Shown: positions 24,348-32,806 of the stretch, in pieces | How the letters are laid out: each line of letters begins with the position of its first letter | Numbering within the stretch: the first letter of the stretch is position 1 | Assembly (NCBI GenBank): GCA_014803435.1 | Contig: JACYFD010000002.1 | Span: 535,026-599,025 of the forward strand | Source of the DNA: Cellulosimicrobium terreum | GTDB taxonomy: Bacteria > Actinomycetota > Actinomycetes > Actinomycetales > Cellulomonadaceae | DNA: 64,000 nt | Reading direction: 5' to 3' | Made by a program: the position numbers and the translations under genes | Notes under the pieces: model-generated | Told to the model about the DNA's origin: nothing | Database searches by the model: none | The model's input: only the letters and a program-made list of their open reading frames with translations

Positions 24348-25979
24348 ATGCTCGTGACCCTCACCGCGACGTCGACGCCTGGTGCCGGCCCTGACGCCGG
24401 TCTCGACGACGCGACCGACCTCGGCTACCTCCTGCACAAGCACCCGGGCAGGGCGCAGACCTTCGACCTCGCGGTGGGTCGGGCGCACGTCTTCTACCCC
24501 GAGGCGACGCCCGAGCGCTGCACCGTGGCGCTGCTCCTCGAGGTGGACCCGGTGGGGATCGTGCGCGACAAGCGCTTCGGCGGCGCCGCGGGCGGCGGCT
24601 CGGGCGGGTTCGCGCTGTCGCAGTACGTCAACGACCGCCCGTACGCGGCGTCGTCCATGGTGGCGGTCGCGCTGGGCAAGGTGTTCTCGACCGCGACCGC
24701 CGGGCGGTGCGACGCCCGCCCCGAGCTCGTCGGTCGTGCCATCCCGCTCGAGGTGCACGTGCCGTCGCTGCCGTGCCGGGGTGGGTCGGGCCTCGCGCGG
24801 CGCCTGTTCGAGCCGCTCGGCTGGTCCGTCGAGGCGGTCGCGGAGCCGCTCGACCCGACCGTCCCCGCCTGGGGCGACTCGCGGTACGTCGACCTGCGCC
24901 TGCGCGGGACGGTGCGTCTCGCGGACGCGCTGACCCAGCTCTACGTGCTGCTGCCCGTGCTCGACGACGCGAAGCACTACTGGGTCTCGACCGACGAGGT
25001 CGACAAGCTGGTGCGCGCCGGCGAGGGCTGGCTCGCCGACCATCCCGAGCGGGCGCAGATCGCGCGTCGCTACCTCGCGCACCAGCGTCGCTACGTCGAC
25101 GACGCCGTCGCACGCCTCAGCGCGCTCGACGACTCAGCCGCGCTCGACGACTCAGCCGCGCTGAGCGACGACGCCGAACCCCGGGTTGTCCCCCGATCAG
25201 GCCCCGGATCGGGGGACAACCCGGGGCTCGGCGAGGCGCCGGTGCCCGACGCCGCGCCACCGCTCGCCCGGCAGCGCGCGGACGCCGTGCTGGCCGCGCT
25301 GCACGACGCCGGTGCGCGGACCGTCGTCGACCTCGGCTGCGGCGAGGGTGCGCTGCTGCGCCGCCTGGCGGCGGACCGGGCGTTCACCCGGGTCCTCGGG
25401 ACCGACGTCTCGGCGCGCGAGCTCGAGCGCGCCGCGACGCGCCTACGGCTGCACGACGCGAGCGACTCCGAGCGCGAGCGCGTGCGGCTCGTGCAGTCGT
25501 CCCTCACGTACGCCGACGACCGCCTCGCCGGGTTCGACGCCGCGGTGCTCATGGAGGTCGTGGAGCACGTCGACCCGTCACGCCTCGACGCCCTGGAGCG
25601 TGCGGTGCTCGGCCACGCGCGGCCGCGGACGGTCGTCGTGACCACGCCGAACGCCGAGTACAACGTGCACTACCCGGACCTCCTGCCCGGCCCGGGCGGC
25701 GGCGCGCACGCCGGGATGCGGCACCCCGACCACCGGTTCGAGTGGACGCGCGCGCAGTTCCGCGCGTGGGCGCAGGCTGCGGCGGACCGGTTCGGGTACG
25801 CGGTGGCGTACCGCGACGTCGGGCCGGTGGACGGCACGGTGGACGGCACGATGGACGACGCGGGCGGGGTCCCGGGGGTCGGCGCACCCACGCAGATGGC
25901 CCTCTTCACCGAGCTGTCACCACCCCACGGGTCCCCGGTGCCCTCACGTGCTGACAACTCAGAAGGTGGTGCGCGATGA
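24348..25979 (+). CDS. hen1: RNA 3'-terminal ribose 2'-O-methyltransferase Hen1
   Basis: 543 residues from ATG 24348, which gives the family start MLVTLTAT followed by ATDLGYLLHKHPGRAQ. The N-terminal half is the bacterial Hen1 domain that contacts Pnkp. The C-terminal half is a methyltransferase with VVDLGCGEGALLRRL, the metal-binding EVVEH and a later histidine in GMRHPDHRFEWT. It methylates the 3'-terminal ribose at a repaired RNA break so the same cut cannot recur. The inter-domain linker holds a duplicated ALDDSA unit and a 20-codon palindromic insertion (25173-25232). It overlaps pnkp by four bases. Confidence 0.93.
   Translation: MLVTLTATSTPGAGPDAGLDDATDLGYLLHKHPGRAQTFDLAVGRAHVFYPEATPERCTVALLLEVDPVGIVRDKRFGGAAGGGSGGFALSQYVNDRPYAASSMVAVALGKVFSTATAGRCDARPELVGRAIPLEVHVPSLPCRGGSGLARRLFEPLGWSVEAVAEPLDPTVPAWGDSRYVDLRLRGTVRLADALTQLYVLLPVLDDAKHYWVSTDEVDKLVRAGEGWLADHPERAQIARRYLAHQRRYVDDAVARLSALDDSAALDDSAALSDDAEPRVVPRSGPGSGDNPGLGEAPVPDAAPPLARQRADAVLAALHDAGARTVVDLGCGEGALLRRLAADRAFTRVLGTDVSARELERAATRLRLHDASDSERERVRLVQSSLTYADDRLAGFDAAVLMEVVEHVDPSRLDALERAVLGHARPRTVVVTTPNAEYNVHYPDLLPGPGGGAHAGMRHPDHRFEWTRAQFRAWAQAAADRFGYAVAYRDVGPVDGTVDGTMDDAGGVPGVGAPTQMALFTELSPPHGSPVPSRADNSEGGAR
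25173..25232. repeat. 60-bp palindromic element inside hen1
   Basis: Arms of 26 bases (25173-25198 and 25207-25232) are inverted with one mismatch around an 8-base loop. The outer 15 bases are GCCGAACCCCGGGTT and AACCCGGGGCTCGGC, shared with the copies at 41.8-44.7 kb. At 60 bp it adds 20 codons (EPRVVPRSGPGSGDNPGLG region) without changing frame. Confidence 0.85.
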
Positions 25980-28621
25980 GCGAGCTCAGGGTGCCGGCGT
26001 CGAGCCTCGTCGTGCTGGTCGGGGTGTCGGGTTCGGGCAAGTCGACGTTCGCGCGCGAGCGGTTCGGCCCGTACGAGACCGTGTCCTCGGACGTCTGCCG
26101 CGGGCTCGTGTCCAACGACGAGAACGACCAGTCGGCCACGAAGGCCGCGTTCGAGCTGCTCGAGACGATCGTCGCGAAGCGCCTCGAGGCGAACCTCCTC
26201 ACCGTCGTCGACGCGACGAACGTGCAGCGCGAGGCACGCAAGGGGCTCGTGGCGCTCGCGCGCGCCCACGACGTCCTGCCCGTCGCGATCGTGCTCGACG
26301 TCCCCGAGCAGGTCGCGATCGAGCGCAACGCCGCGCGCGCCGACCGCGACTTCGGCGCGCACGTCGTGAAGCGGCAGCGCGCGGCCCTGCGGTCGTCGCT
26401 CAAGAGCCTGTCCCGCGAGGGGTTCCGCACGGTCCACGTGCTGCGCGGCACGGAGGAGATCGAGGCCGCGAGCATCGTCCGCACGCCCCTGCTCACCGAC
26501 CGCCGCGACGAGACCGGCCCGTTCGACGCGATCGGCGACGTGCACGGGTGCCTGGACGAGCTGGTCACGCTCCTGGACCGCCTCGGGTACGCGATCACGC
26601 GCGACGACGCCGGCCGTGCGGTCGACGCCGCGCACCCCGCGGGTCGTCGCGCGATCTTCCTCGGCGACCTCGTGGACCGCGGCCCCGACTCGCCGGGCGT
26701 GCTGCGCCTCGCGATGGGCATGGTCCGCGCGGGCCATGCGCTCGCGGTGCCGGGCAACCACGAGCACAAGCTGGTCCGGGCGCTCGGGGGCCGGGACGTG
26801 ACGATCTCCCACGGCCTCGAGACGACGCTCGCGCAGCTCGGCGAGGAGACGGAGGAGTTCCGGCGCGACGTCGAGACGTTCTGCCGCGACCTCGTCTCGC
26901 ACCTCGTGCTCGACGGCGGCGCGCTCGTCGTCGCGCACGCCGGGCTCAAGGAGTCCTACCAGGGCCGCGCGTCGGGGCGCGTGCGCAGCTTCGCGCTCTA
27001 CGGCGACACCACGGGGGAGACCGACGAGTTCGGCCTGCCCGTGCGCTACCCGTGGGCCGAGGACTACCGCGGCCGGGCGACGGTCCTCTACGGCCACACC
27101 CCGACGCCCGAGGCCGAGTGGGTCAACAACACGATGTGCCTCGACACGGGCTGCGTGTTCGGTGGGACGCTCTCGGCGCTGCGCTACCCCGAGAAGGAGC
27201 TGGTCCAGGTCCCGGCGGCGCAGGAGTACTACGCGCCGGCGCGGCCCTTCCTCCCGGGGTCCGTGCCGGAGTCGGCGCCGGGTCGCGAGCCCGACCTGCT
27301 CGACGTCACCGACGTGCTCGGCCGCCGCGGGGTCCAGACGGCGCACCACGGCCGCGTGACGATCGCCGAGGAGGACGCTGCGGGCGCGCTCGAGGTCATG
27401 AGCCGGTTCGCCGTCGACCCGCGCCTGCTGGCCTACCTGCCGCCGACCATGAGCCCGGTCGCGACGTCGACCCTGCCCGGGCTGCTGGAGCACCCCGACG
27501 GCGCGTTCGCCGCGTACGCGCGGGACGGTGTCGGGCAGGTCGTGTGCGAGGAGAAGCACATGGGCTCGCGCGCGGTCCTGCTCGTGGCGCGCGACTCGGG
27601 TGACGGCACCTCGCGAGTGGTCGCGGAGCGGTTCGGGATCGAGGCGCCCGGCGCGGTGCACACCCGCACGGGCCGGTCGTTCCTCGACGAGCCGACGACG
27701 GCGCTGCTCGTCGCGCGCGTCGCCGCCGCCCTCGACCTGGCCGGGACGTGGGACGCGCTCGGCGCGGACTGGGTGCTGCTCGACGCCGAGATCCTCCCGT
27801 GGTCGCTCAAGGCGGACCAGCTCCTGCGCGACCAGTACGCGAGCGTCGGCGCCGCGGCGCGCGCGGTCATGCCCGCGGCGCTCGACGCGCTCGCGGCGGC
27901 GGAGGCTCGCGGGGTCGAGGTGGGCGAGCTGCGGCGTCGGACCGTCGAGCGTGCGGCCGACGCCGAGCTGTTCGTCGAGGCGTACCGGCGCTACCGCTGG
28001 GACACGGGGAGCGGCGGACCTGCCGAAGCCCTGCGCGGCGTGCAGGTCGCGCCGTTCCAGGTGCTCGCGAGCGGGACCGCCGGGCGTCCCGGCGCACCGG
28101 GGTCGACCGGCGCGACGTACGCCGACCGCGACCACCTGTGGCACCTGGGCGTCGTGGACGGACTGGTCGCGGCGGACCCCGAGCTGTTCCGCGCGACCCG
28201 GCGCGTCGTCGTCGACCTCGCGGACGACGCGTCGCGCGCCGAGGGGACCGCGTGGTGGGAGGAGCTGACCGCGGCCGGGGGAGAGGGGATGGTCGTCAAG
28301 CCGCTCGACAACCTCGTGCGGACGACGCGACGCGGCCAGGCCGGCGAGGGGCAGCGGGGCGGGCTGGTCCAGCCCGGGCTGAAGGTCCGCGGTCGCGAGT
28401 ACCTGCGCATCATCTACGGCCCCGAGTACACGCAGGAGCGGAACCTGGAGCGGCTCCGCGAGCGGTCGCTCGGCCGCAAGCGGTCGCTCGCGCTGCGCGA
28501 GTACGCGCTGGGGCTCGAGGCGCTCGACCGCGTCGCGCGCGGCGAGCCCCTGTGGCGGGTCCACGAGGCCGTGTTCGCCGTGCTCGCTCTGGAGTCGGAG
28601 CCGGTCGACCCGCGGCTGTGA
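25976..28621 (+). CDS. pnkp: Polynucleotide kinase-phosphatase-ligase Pnkp
   Basis: 881 residues with three catalytic modules. Residues about 10-170 are the 5' kinase with P-loop GVSGSGKST. Residues about 180-400 are the metallophosphatase with GDVHG, GDLVDRG, GNHEHK and the late GHTP histidine. Residues about 490-870 are the ligase module with nucleotidyl-lysine motif EEKHMGSR, GEGMVVKPL and KVRGREYLRIIYG. With Hen1 it heals and seals RNAs cut by ribotoxins such as anticodon nucleases. The gene overlaps hen1 by ATGA, so the subunits are made together. All motif residues appear intact. Confidence 0.95.
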   Translation: MSELRVPASSLVVLVGVSGSGKSTFARERFGPYETVSSDVCRGLVSNDENDQSATKAAFELLETIVAKRLEANLLTVVDATNVQREARKGLVALARAHDVLPVAIVLDVPEQVAIERNAARADRDFGAHVVKRQRAALRSSLKSLSREGFRTVHVLRGTEEIEAASIVRTPLLTDRRDETGPFDAIGDVHGCLDELVTLLDRLGYAITRDDAGRAVDAAHPAGRRAIFLGDLVDRGPDSPGVLRLAMGMVRAGHALAVPGNHEHKLVRALGGRDVTISHGLETTLAQLGEETEEFRRDVETFCRDLVSHLVLDGGALVVAHAGLKESYQGRASGRVRSFALYGDTTGETDEFGLPVRYPWAEDYRGRATVLYGHTPTPEAEWVNNTMCLDTGCVFGGTLSALRYPEKELVQVPAAQEYYAPARPFLPGSVPESAPGREPDLLDVTDVLGRRGVQTAHHGRVTIAEEDAAGALEVMSRFAVDPRLLAYLPPTMSPVATSTLPGLLEHPDGAFAAYARDGVGQVVCEEKHMGSRAVLLVARDSGDGTSRVVAERFGIEAPGAVHTRTGRSFLDEPTTALLVARVAAALDLAGTWDALGADWVLLDAEILPWSLKADQLLRDQYASVGAAARAVMPAALDALAAAEARGVEVGELRRRTVERAADAELFVEAYRRYRWDTGSGGPAEALRGVQVAPFQVLASGTAGRPGAPGSTGATYADRDHLWHLGVVDGLVAADPELFRATRRVVVDLADDASRAEGTAWWEELTAAGGEGMVVKPLDNLVRTTRRGQAGEGQRGGLVQPGLKVRGREYLRIIYGPEYTQERNLERLRERSLGRKRSLALREYALGLEALDRVARGEPLWRVHEAVFAVLALESEPVDPRL

Positions 28622-28668
28622 CCCGCGGTCCTCCGGTCGCCCGGCACCCGACGGTCTCGTCACCGGGC

Positions 28669-28685
28669 TTAGGTTCGCCTATCCT
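28669..28685. promoter_or_regulatory. Iron-box-like operator over the ECF promoter
   Basis: TTAGGTTCGCCTATCCT follows the iron-box consensus closely (TTAGGTT..GCCTA.CCT). It contains a TATCCT -10 hexamer at 28680-28685, so a bound repressor would cover the promoter. The GTG start is only eight bases past the hexamer, which predicts a leaderless mRNA. Confidence 0.65.
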
Positions 28686-28692
28686 GTGCTGC

Positions 28693-30585
28693 GTGACCCG
28701 GGACGAGACGCTGACCGGCGCGTCGGTGGACGTGCCGACGCTCGCCGTGCGCGGCGTGAGCGTCCGGTACCACGCGCACGACGCGGCCGGACGGTCCGCG
28801 CCGACCCCGCACGACGTGACGTTCGACGTCCGTGGCGGCGAGGCGGTGCTGCTCCTCGGGCCCTCGGGCTGCGGCAAGTCGACGCTCGCCCTCGCGACGA
28901 ACGGGCTCGTGCCGCACGTCGTGGGCGCGGACCTGGAGGGGGCCGTCCACGTGCGTGGTCGGTCGACCGCCGAGCACACGCCGCCCGAGCTCTCGCGCGA
29001 CGTCGCGATGGTCTTCCAGGACCCCGACGCCCAGGTCGTGACCGGGTCCGTGCTCGACGAGGTGTGCTTCGGCCCCGAGAACCTGCTGCTGCCCGTCGCG
29101 GACCTGCTGGCGCGCGCCGAGGACGCGCTGCGCCGCGTCGGGCTGTGGGAGCGACGCGCGGACGACCCGGCCGTGCTCTCGGGCGGGGGTCGTCAGCGCC
29201 TCGCGATCGCGTGCGCGCTGGCGCTCGGCTCACCGCTGCTGGTCCTCGACGAGCCGACCGCGAACCTCGACCCCGCCGGGACGGAGGAGGTCTACGCGGT
29301 GCTGGCGGACGTCGTGCGGCGCGGCGACCGGGCCGTGCTGCTCGTCGAGCACGACCTCGACGCGGCGGTCTCCCTCGTGGACCGGGTCGTCGTGCTCGAC
29401 GCCGCGGGCCGGGTCGCGTTCGACGGTCCCACCCGTGACGTCCTCGCCGGGCACGCGGACGCGCTCGTCGAGCTGGGCGTCTGGCTGCCCACGCCGACCC
29501 TCGCGGCACTGCGGCTGCGCGCCGCAGGCGTCCTGCCGGCCGCCGGCGCTCCGGGCGACCCGGACGGACTGCCGCTCACCCCCGCCGAGCTCGCCGTGCT
29601 CCTCGACACGGCCCTCGACACCGCACTCCTCGACTCCGTCCTTCTCGACACCGTCCCGCCCGCCCTGCTCGACACCGCGCGGCCCGGGTTCGGCGGCGAG
29701 GAACCACGCGACGAGCACGCGGGCTCGTCCGGCCCGGCCCTCGTCGTCGAGCACCTGACGTTCCGGCGCGGGCGCGGCCGGTCCGCGACCACCGTCCTGG
29801 ACGACGTCTCCCTCACGGTCGCACCCGGCGAGCTCGTCGCTCTGGTCGGCGCGAACGGCGCCGGCAAGACGACGCTCGCCCAGCTCGCCGCCGGGGTGCT
29901 GCGCGCACCGCGCGGCACGCTCGACGGGACGGTGCGCGTCGCCGGGCACGACCCGACGCGCACCGACCCGCGCGACCTCGCCGGACAGGTCGGGTTCGTG
30001 TTCCAGAACCCCGAGCACCAGCTCGTCACCGGGCGCGTCGACGACGAGCTCGCGCTCGGCCTGCGCGTCCGCGGCGTGCCGGAGGACGAGGTCGCGGCGC
30101 GCGTCGAGGAGGTCCTCGTCCGCTTCGGCCTCGCCGCCCTGCGCGACCAGCACCCCTCCCTGCTGTCCGGCGGGCAGAAGCGGCGCCTGTCCGTGGGCAC
30201 GGCGATCATCTGCCGCCCGGGCGTGCTCGTCCTCGACGAACCCACGTACGGCCAGGACCGCGAACGGGCGACCGAGCTGCTCGACCTGCTCACCTCGCTG
30301 CACCGCGACGGCACGACCGTCCTCGTCGTGAGCCACGACATGCAGCTCGTCGCCGAGCACGCGACCCGCGTCGTCGCGCTCGCGGACGGCCGCGTCCTCG
30401 CCGACGGCAGCCCGTCGACCGTGCTCGGCGACGACGACGTGCTGCGCGCCGCCGGGCTGCGCACGCCCCCGCTCGCGCAGGCGACCCGCGCGCTCACGCG
30501 CCACCCCGCGTGGCGCTCGGTGACGCGCCTCGCGGACCTGCCGGACGCCGTCGTGCCCGTCGCGCCCGTCGGGGTGGCGACGTGA
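28693..30585 (+). CDS. ECF transporter fused ATPases (EcfA1-EcfA2)
   Basis: 630 residues holding two complete ABC domains. The first has GPSGCGKST, the Q-loop MVFQDPDAQ, an unusual signature LSGGGRQ and LLVLDEPTANLDP. The second has GANGAGKTT, FVFQNPEHQ, LSGGQKRR and VLVLDEPTYGQD. The FQDPD/FQNPE Q-loops are typical of ECF-type uptake systems. A Leu/Asp-rich linker (LLDTALDTALLDSVLLDT) joins the domains. No ribosome site is seen before GTG 28693, consistent with leaderless translation. T and S component genes follow. Confidence 0.92.
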   Translation: MTRDETLTGASVDVPTLAVRGVSVRYHAHDAAGRSAPTPHDVTFDVRGGEAVLLLGPSGCGKSTLALATNGLVPHVVGADLEGAVHVRGRSTAEHTPPELSRDVAMVFQDPDAQVVTGSVLDEVCFGPENLLLPVADLLARAEDALRRVGLWERRADDPAVLSGGGRQRLAIACALALGSPLLVLDEPTANLDPAGTEEVYAVLADVVRRGDRAVLLVEHDLDAAVSLVDRVVVLDAAGRVAFDGPTRDVLAGHADALVELGVWLPTPTLAALRLRAAGVLPAAGAPGDPDGLPLTPAELAVLLDTALDTALLDSVLLDTVPPALLDTARPGFGGEEPRDEHAGSSGPALVVEHLTFRRGRGRSATTVLDDVSLTVAPGELVALVGANGAGKTTLAQLAAGVLRAPRGTLDGTVRVAGHDPTRTDPRDLAGQVGFVFQNPEHQLVTGRVDDELALGLRVRGVPEDEVAARVEEVLVRFGLAALRDQHPSLLSGGQKRRLSVGTAIICRPGVLVLDEPTYGQDRERATELLDLLTSLHRDGTTVLVVSHDMQLVAEHATRVVALADGRVLADGSPSTVLGDDDVLRAAGLRTPPLAQATRALTRHPAWRSVTRLADLPDAVVPVAPVGVAT

Positions 30586-31424
30586 GCGCGGCGACGACCA
30601 CGGCCTCGGCTCCGGCCGCGACCGGGGCTGTGGTGCCGGGGAGGTTCGACGGCCCCGCGTGGGACCTGCGCACCTACGACCCGCTGGTCACGACGCTCGG
30701 CCCGCTGCCCGTCGTCGTGTTCGTGTTCACGACCCGTGACCTCCTCACGCCCGCGCTCGTCGCCGTCGCGGCGCTCGTCGTGATCCTCGCGCTGATCCGT
30801 CCGCCCGGCCGTGTCGTCGCCGCGCTCGGGCTCGGCCTGCCCGTCCTCGCGGCGTGCATGACGCTGTCGTTCGGCGTCCTGACCGACCCGCGCGCCGTCG
30901 ACGGCACGACGCTCGTCGCCACCGTCGGGCCGTTCGAGCTGTGGTCCGGTGCGCTCGCCACCGGGCTCGCGACGAGCCTGCGCACCGTCGCGCTGCTGCT
31001 GCTCGTGCTGATCGGGGGCCTGTCCACGACCGGCCAGGACGTCGTGCGGGCGATGGTCCAGCAGCTGCGCGTGCCGTACCGGATCGGGTACGCGGCGCTC
31101 GCGGCCCTACGGTTCGTGCCGCGGTTCGGGCACGAGCTCGAGGTGATCCGCAGCGCGCACCGGGTGCGCGGCGTCGACCACGGGCGCGGCCCCCTGGCCG
31201 CCGGTCGCCGCAACCTCGGCTACGCCGTCCCGCTGCTCGCGGGCGGGATCCGCCACGGCGAGCGGGTGGCGCTCGCGATGGAGGCACGTGGGTTCGGCGC
31301 GCACGTGACCCGCACGGAGCGCGTCGTCGTGCCGTTCCGTGCGCGCGACGTCGGCTTCCTCGTCGCGACGTGGGGCGTCGCTGCGACGATCGCGCTCGTC
31401 GTCGTCCCTGCGCTGACCACCTGA
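30582..31424 (+). CDS. ECF transporter T component (EcfT)
   Basis: 280 residues from a GTG overlapping the ATPase stop (GTGA). It begins with a Ser/Ala-rich cytoplasmic stretch, then WDLRTYDPLVTTLGP and several membrane helices. Two Ala-Arg-Gly-like coupling signatures end the cytoplasmic region (HRVRGVDHGRG and AMEARGFGAH), which dock on the ATPases. It is the transmembrane scaffold of the transporter. Confidence 0.88.
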   Translation: MSAATTTASAPAATGAVVPGRFDGPAWDLRTYDPLVTTLGPLPVVVFVFTTRDLLTPALVAVAALVVILALIRPPGRVVAALGLGLPVLAACMTLSFGVLTDPRAVDGTTLVATVGPFELWSGALATGLATSLRTVALLLLVLIGGLSTTGQDVVRAMVQQLRVPYRIGYAALAALRFVPRFGHELEVIRSAHRVRGVDHGRGPLAAGRRNLGYAVPLLAGGIRHGERVALAMEARGFGAHVTRTERVVVPFRARDVGFLVATWGVAATIALVVVPALTT

Positions 31425-31487
31425 CCCGCACGTCGTCGTCCGCCTGACCCGCACCCGAACCGCATCCCTGCACAGACCGGAGCCCAC

Positions 31488-32069
31488 ATGCCTGCCGCAC
31501 CGACCCGCCAGCGGTCCCTCACCACGCGCTACCTCATGACGTGCGCCGCGATCGGTGCGGCCACGGGCGTGCTCCTCGTCCCGGCGAACTTCGTCGCGGC
31601 GGCGCTCGCCCCGACCGTCCCGCTCCTGTACGCGGCGATGCTCGGGCTGTGGATCGTCGGCCCGGTCCTCGCGCTCGCGCTCGTGCGACGCCCCGGGGCC
31701 GCGGTCCTCACGATGCTGGTCGCGGGCGTCATCAGCTCGGCGTCGCCGCTCGGTGCGTCGTCGATCCTCACGTGCCTCATGGTCGGCGCGGCGCTCGAGC
31801 TCGCCTTCCTCGTCACGGCCTACCGCGTGTGGTCGTCGTGGCTGTTCTACCTCGCGACGTTCGTGTTCGCGGCCCTGTACACCTGGTCGGCGTTCGTCGC
31901 GTTCGACGCCGCGTCCATGGCGCCGGTCGTCCAGGTGCTGCTCGTCGCGCTCATGATGGCGAGCGCGCTCGTCGGGACGTGGGCAGGGCTGGTGCTCGCG
32001 CGCCGGCTCGGGCTGACGGGCGTGGCCCGGGGGCTCACCCCGGCACGACGTCAGGACGCGGTCGCCTGA
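31488..32069 (+). CDS. ECF transporter S component (YkoE-like)
   Basis: 193 residues with five to six membrane helices (AAIGAATGVLLVPANFVAAAL, LLYAAMLGLWIVGPVLALALV, then RRPGAAVLTMLVAGVISS). The GLW...P-x-L-A-L...RRPGAA pattern resembles YkoE-type substrate-binding subunits, which in Bacillus serve hydroxymethylpyrimidine uptake. No thiamine riboswitch is present here; instead the operon has an iron box. The substrate might therefore be an iron-linked compound such as haem or a cofactor, which is inference. The gene follows EcfT after 63 bases containing two CCTGACCCGCAC copies. Confidence 0.75.
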   Translation: MPAAPTRQRSLTTRYLMTCAAIGAATGVLLVPANFVAAALAPTVPLLYAAMLGLWIVGPVLALALVRRPGAAVLTMLVAGVISSASPLGASSILTCLMVGAALELAFLVTAYRVWSSWLFYLATFVFAALYTWSAFVAFDAASMAPVVQVLLVALMMASALVGTWAGLVLARRLGLTGVARGLTPARRQDAVA

Positions 32070-32073
32070 CGGC

Positions 32074-32289
32074 TCAGCTGCCGAGGAACGCGTTCATTGC
32101 CAGAACGGAGAAGAGCACGCCGCCCGCGAGGACGGCGATCGCGACGAGCCAGCCGTTGGCGCGCTCGACCGGAGGCACGGTCGGGCGCGTGGTGGTGGTG
32201 CGGCGGCGGGCCTGCCGCGCCGAGCGCGGGCCGCGCCCGGGGGCGCGAGCAGGCGGGGTCTGCGAGCGGGCAGGGAGCTGGCTCGGCAC
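32074..32289 (-). CDS. Small single-helix membrane protein
   Basis: 71 residues from GTG 32289 with a strong ribosome site (GGAGGA). A basic proline/arginine/threonine-rich cytoplasmic half is followed by one helix (NGWLVAIAVLAGGVLFSVLAM) near the C-terminus. No family is recognised. It is convergent with the ECF S gene, four bases apart. Confidence 0.6.
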   Translation of the reverse strand: MPSQLPARSQTPPARAPGRGPRSARQARRRTTTTRPTVPPVERANGWLVAIAVLAGGVLFSVLAMNAFLGS

Positions 32290-32439
32290 GATGTCCTCCG
32301 GAGGTCCCGGCGCCGCTGCCCGACGCCGTACCCCGAGTCTTCGCGATCCGGGCCCGCCGCGCGTCGCCCGTCCGGTGGATCCTCGGGTACGCCCGTGTGC
32401 GACCTACGGATGACACCACGTCAGCGCGATGACACCGCG

Positions 32440-32769
32440 TCAGCGCGGGGCGTTCTCCTGGTACCGCGGCCGGTGGTCGTCGCCCCGTCCGTTGCGGGAG
32501 ACGCGCTGCAGGTAGCGGACCTCGCGCAGCGCGACCGCCGCGGCGAGCACCAGCGGGACCCACGCCCACACCCGTCCTCGCAGCACGAGCACCAAGCACA
32601 CCAGGGCCACGACGATGCCGCCGAGCACCGTCGCGATGCTCGACCACCGTGTCCCCGTGCGCACGTCGTCGGCGCGCTGCCACCAGCGGCGCACCCGGTC
32701 TCCGAGCCCGCCACCGCTCGGCCCGCCCGGGGCGGGGTCCGGCGCGCTCCTGCCCGTGGGTGCTGACAT
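32440..32769 (-). CDS. Hypothetical two-helix membrane protein
   Basis: 109 residues from ATG 32769. A Gly/Pro-rich start and the amphipathic RVRRWWQRADDV precede two helices (SSIATVLGGIVVALVCLVLVL and VWAWVPLVLAAAVAL), and a basic tail ends the protein. No family is recognised. It stands alone between the other small membrane gene and the LLM oxidoreductase gene. Confidence 0.6.
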   Translation of the reverse strand: MSAPTGRSAPDPAPGGPSGGGLGDRVRRWWQRADDVRTGTRWSSIATVLGGIVVALVCLVLVLRGRVWAWVPLVLAAAVALREVRYLQRVSRNGRGDDHRPRYQENAPR

Positions 32770-32806
32770 GGGACCACCCTAACGAGGACCCGGTGAGTTC
32801 GAGCAG

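Noticed and set aside
25670-28663. 997-codon open frame opposite hen1/pnkp
   Set aside because: It mirrors the pnkp gene, has Arg/Val/Asp-rich low-complexity composition and no domain. Long antisense frames are expected at this GC content.
28622-28692. Thiamine (THI-box) riboswitch before the ECF genes
   Set aside because: The 71-bp gap is too short and lacks CTGAGA-type motifs; an iron-box-like sequence fits better.
31425-31487. Regulatory site formed by CCTGACCCGCAC twice before the S component
   Set aside because: Two short direct copies in GC-rich DNA are not enough evidence; they may be a chance duplication.
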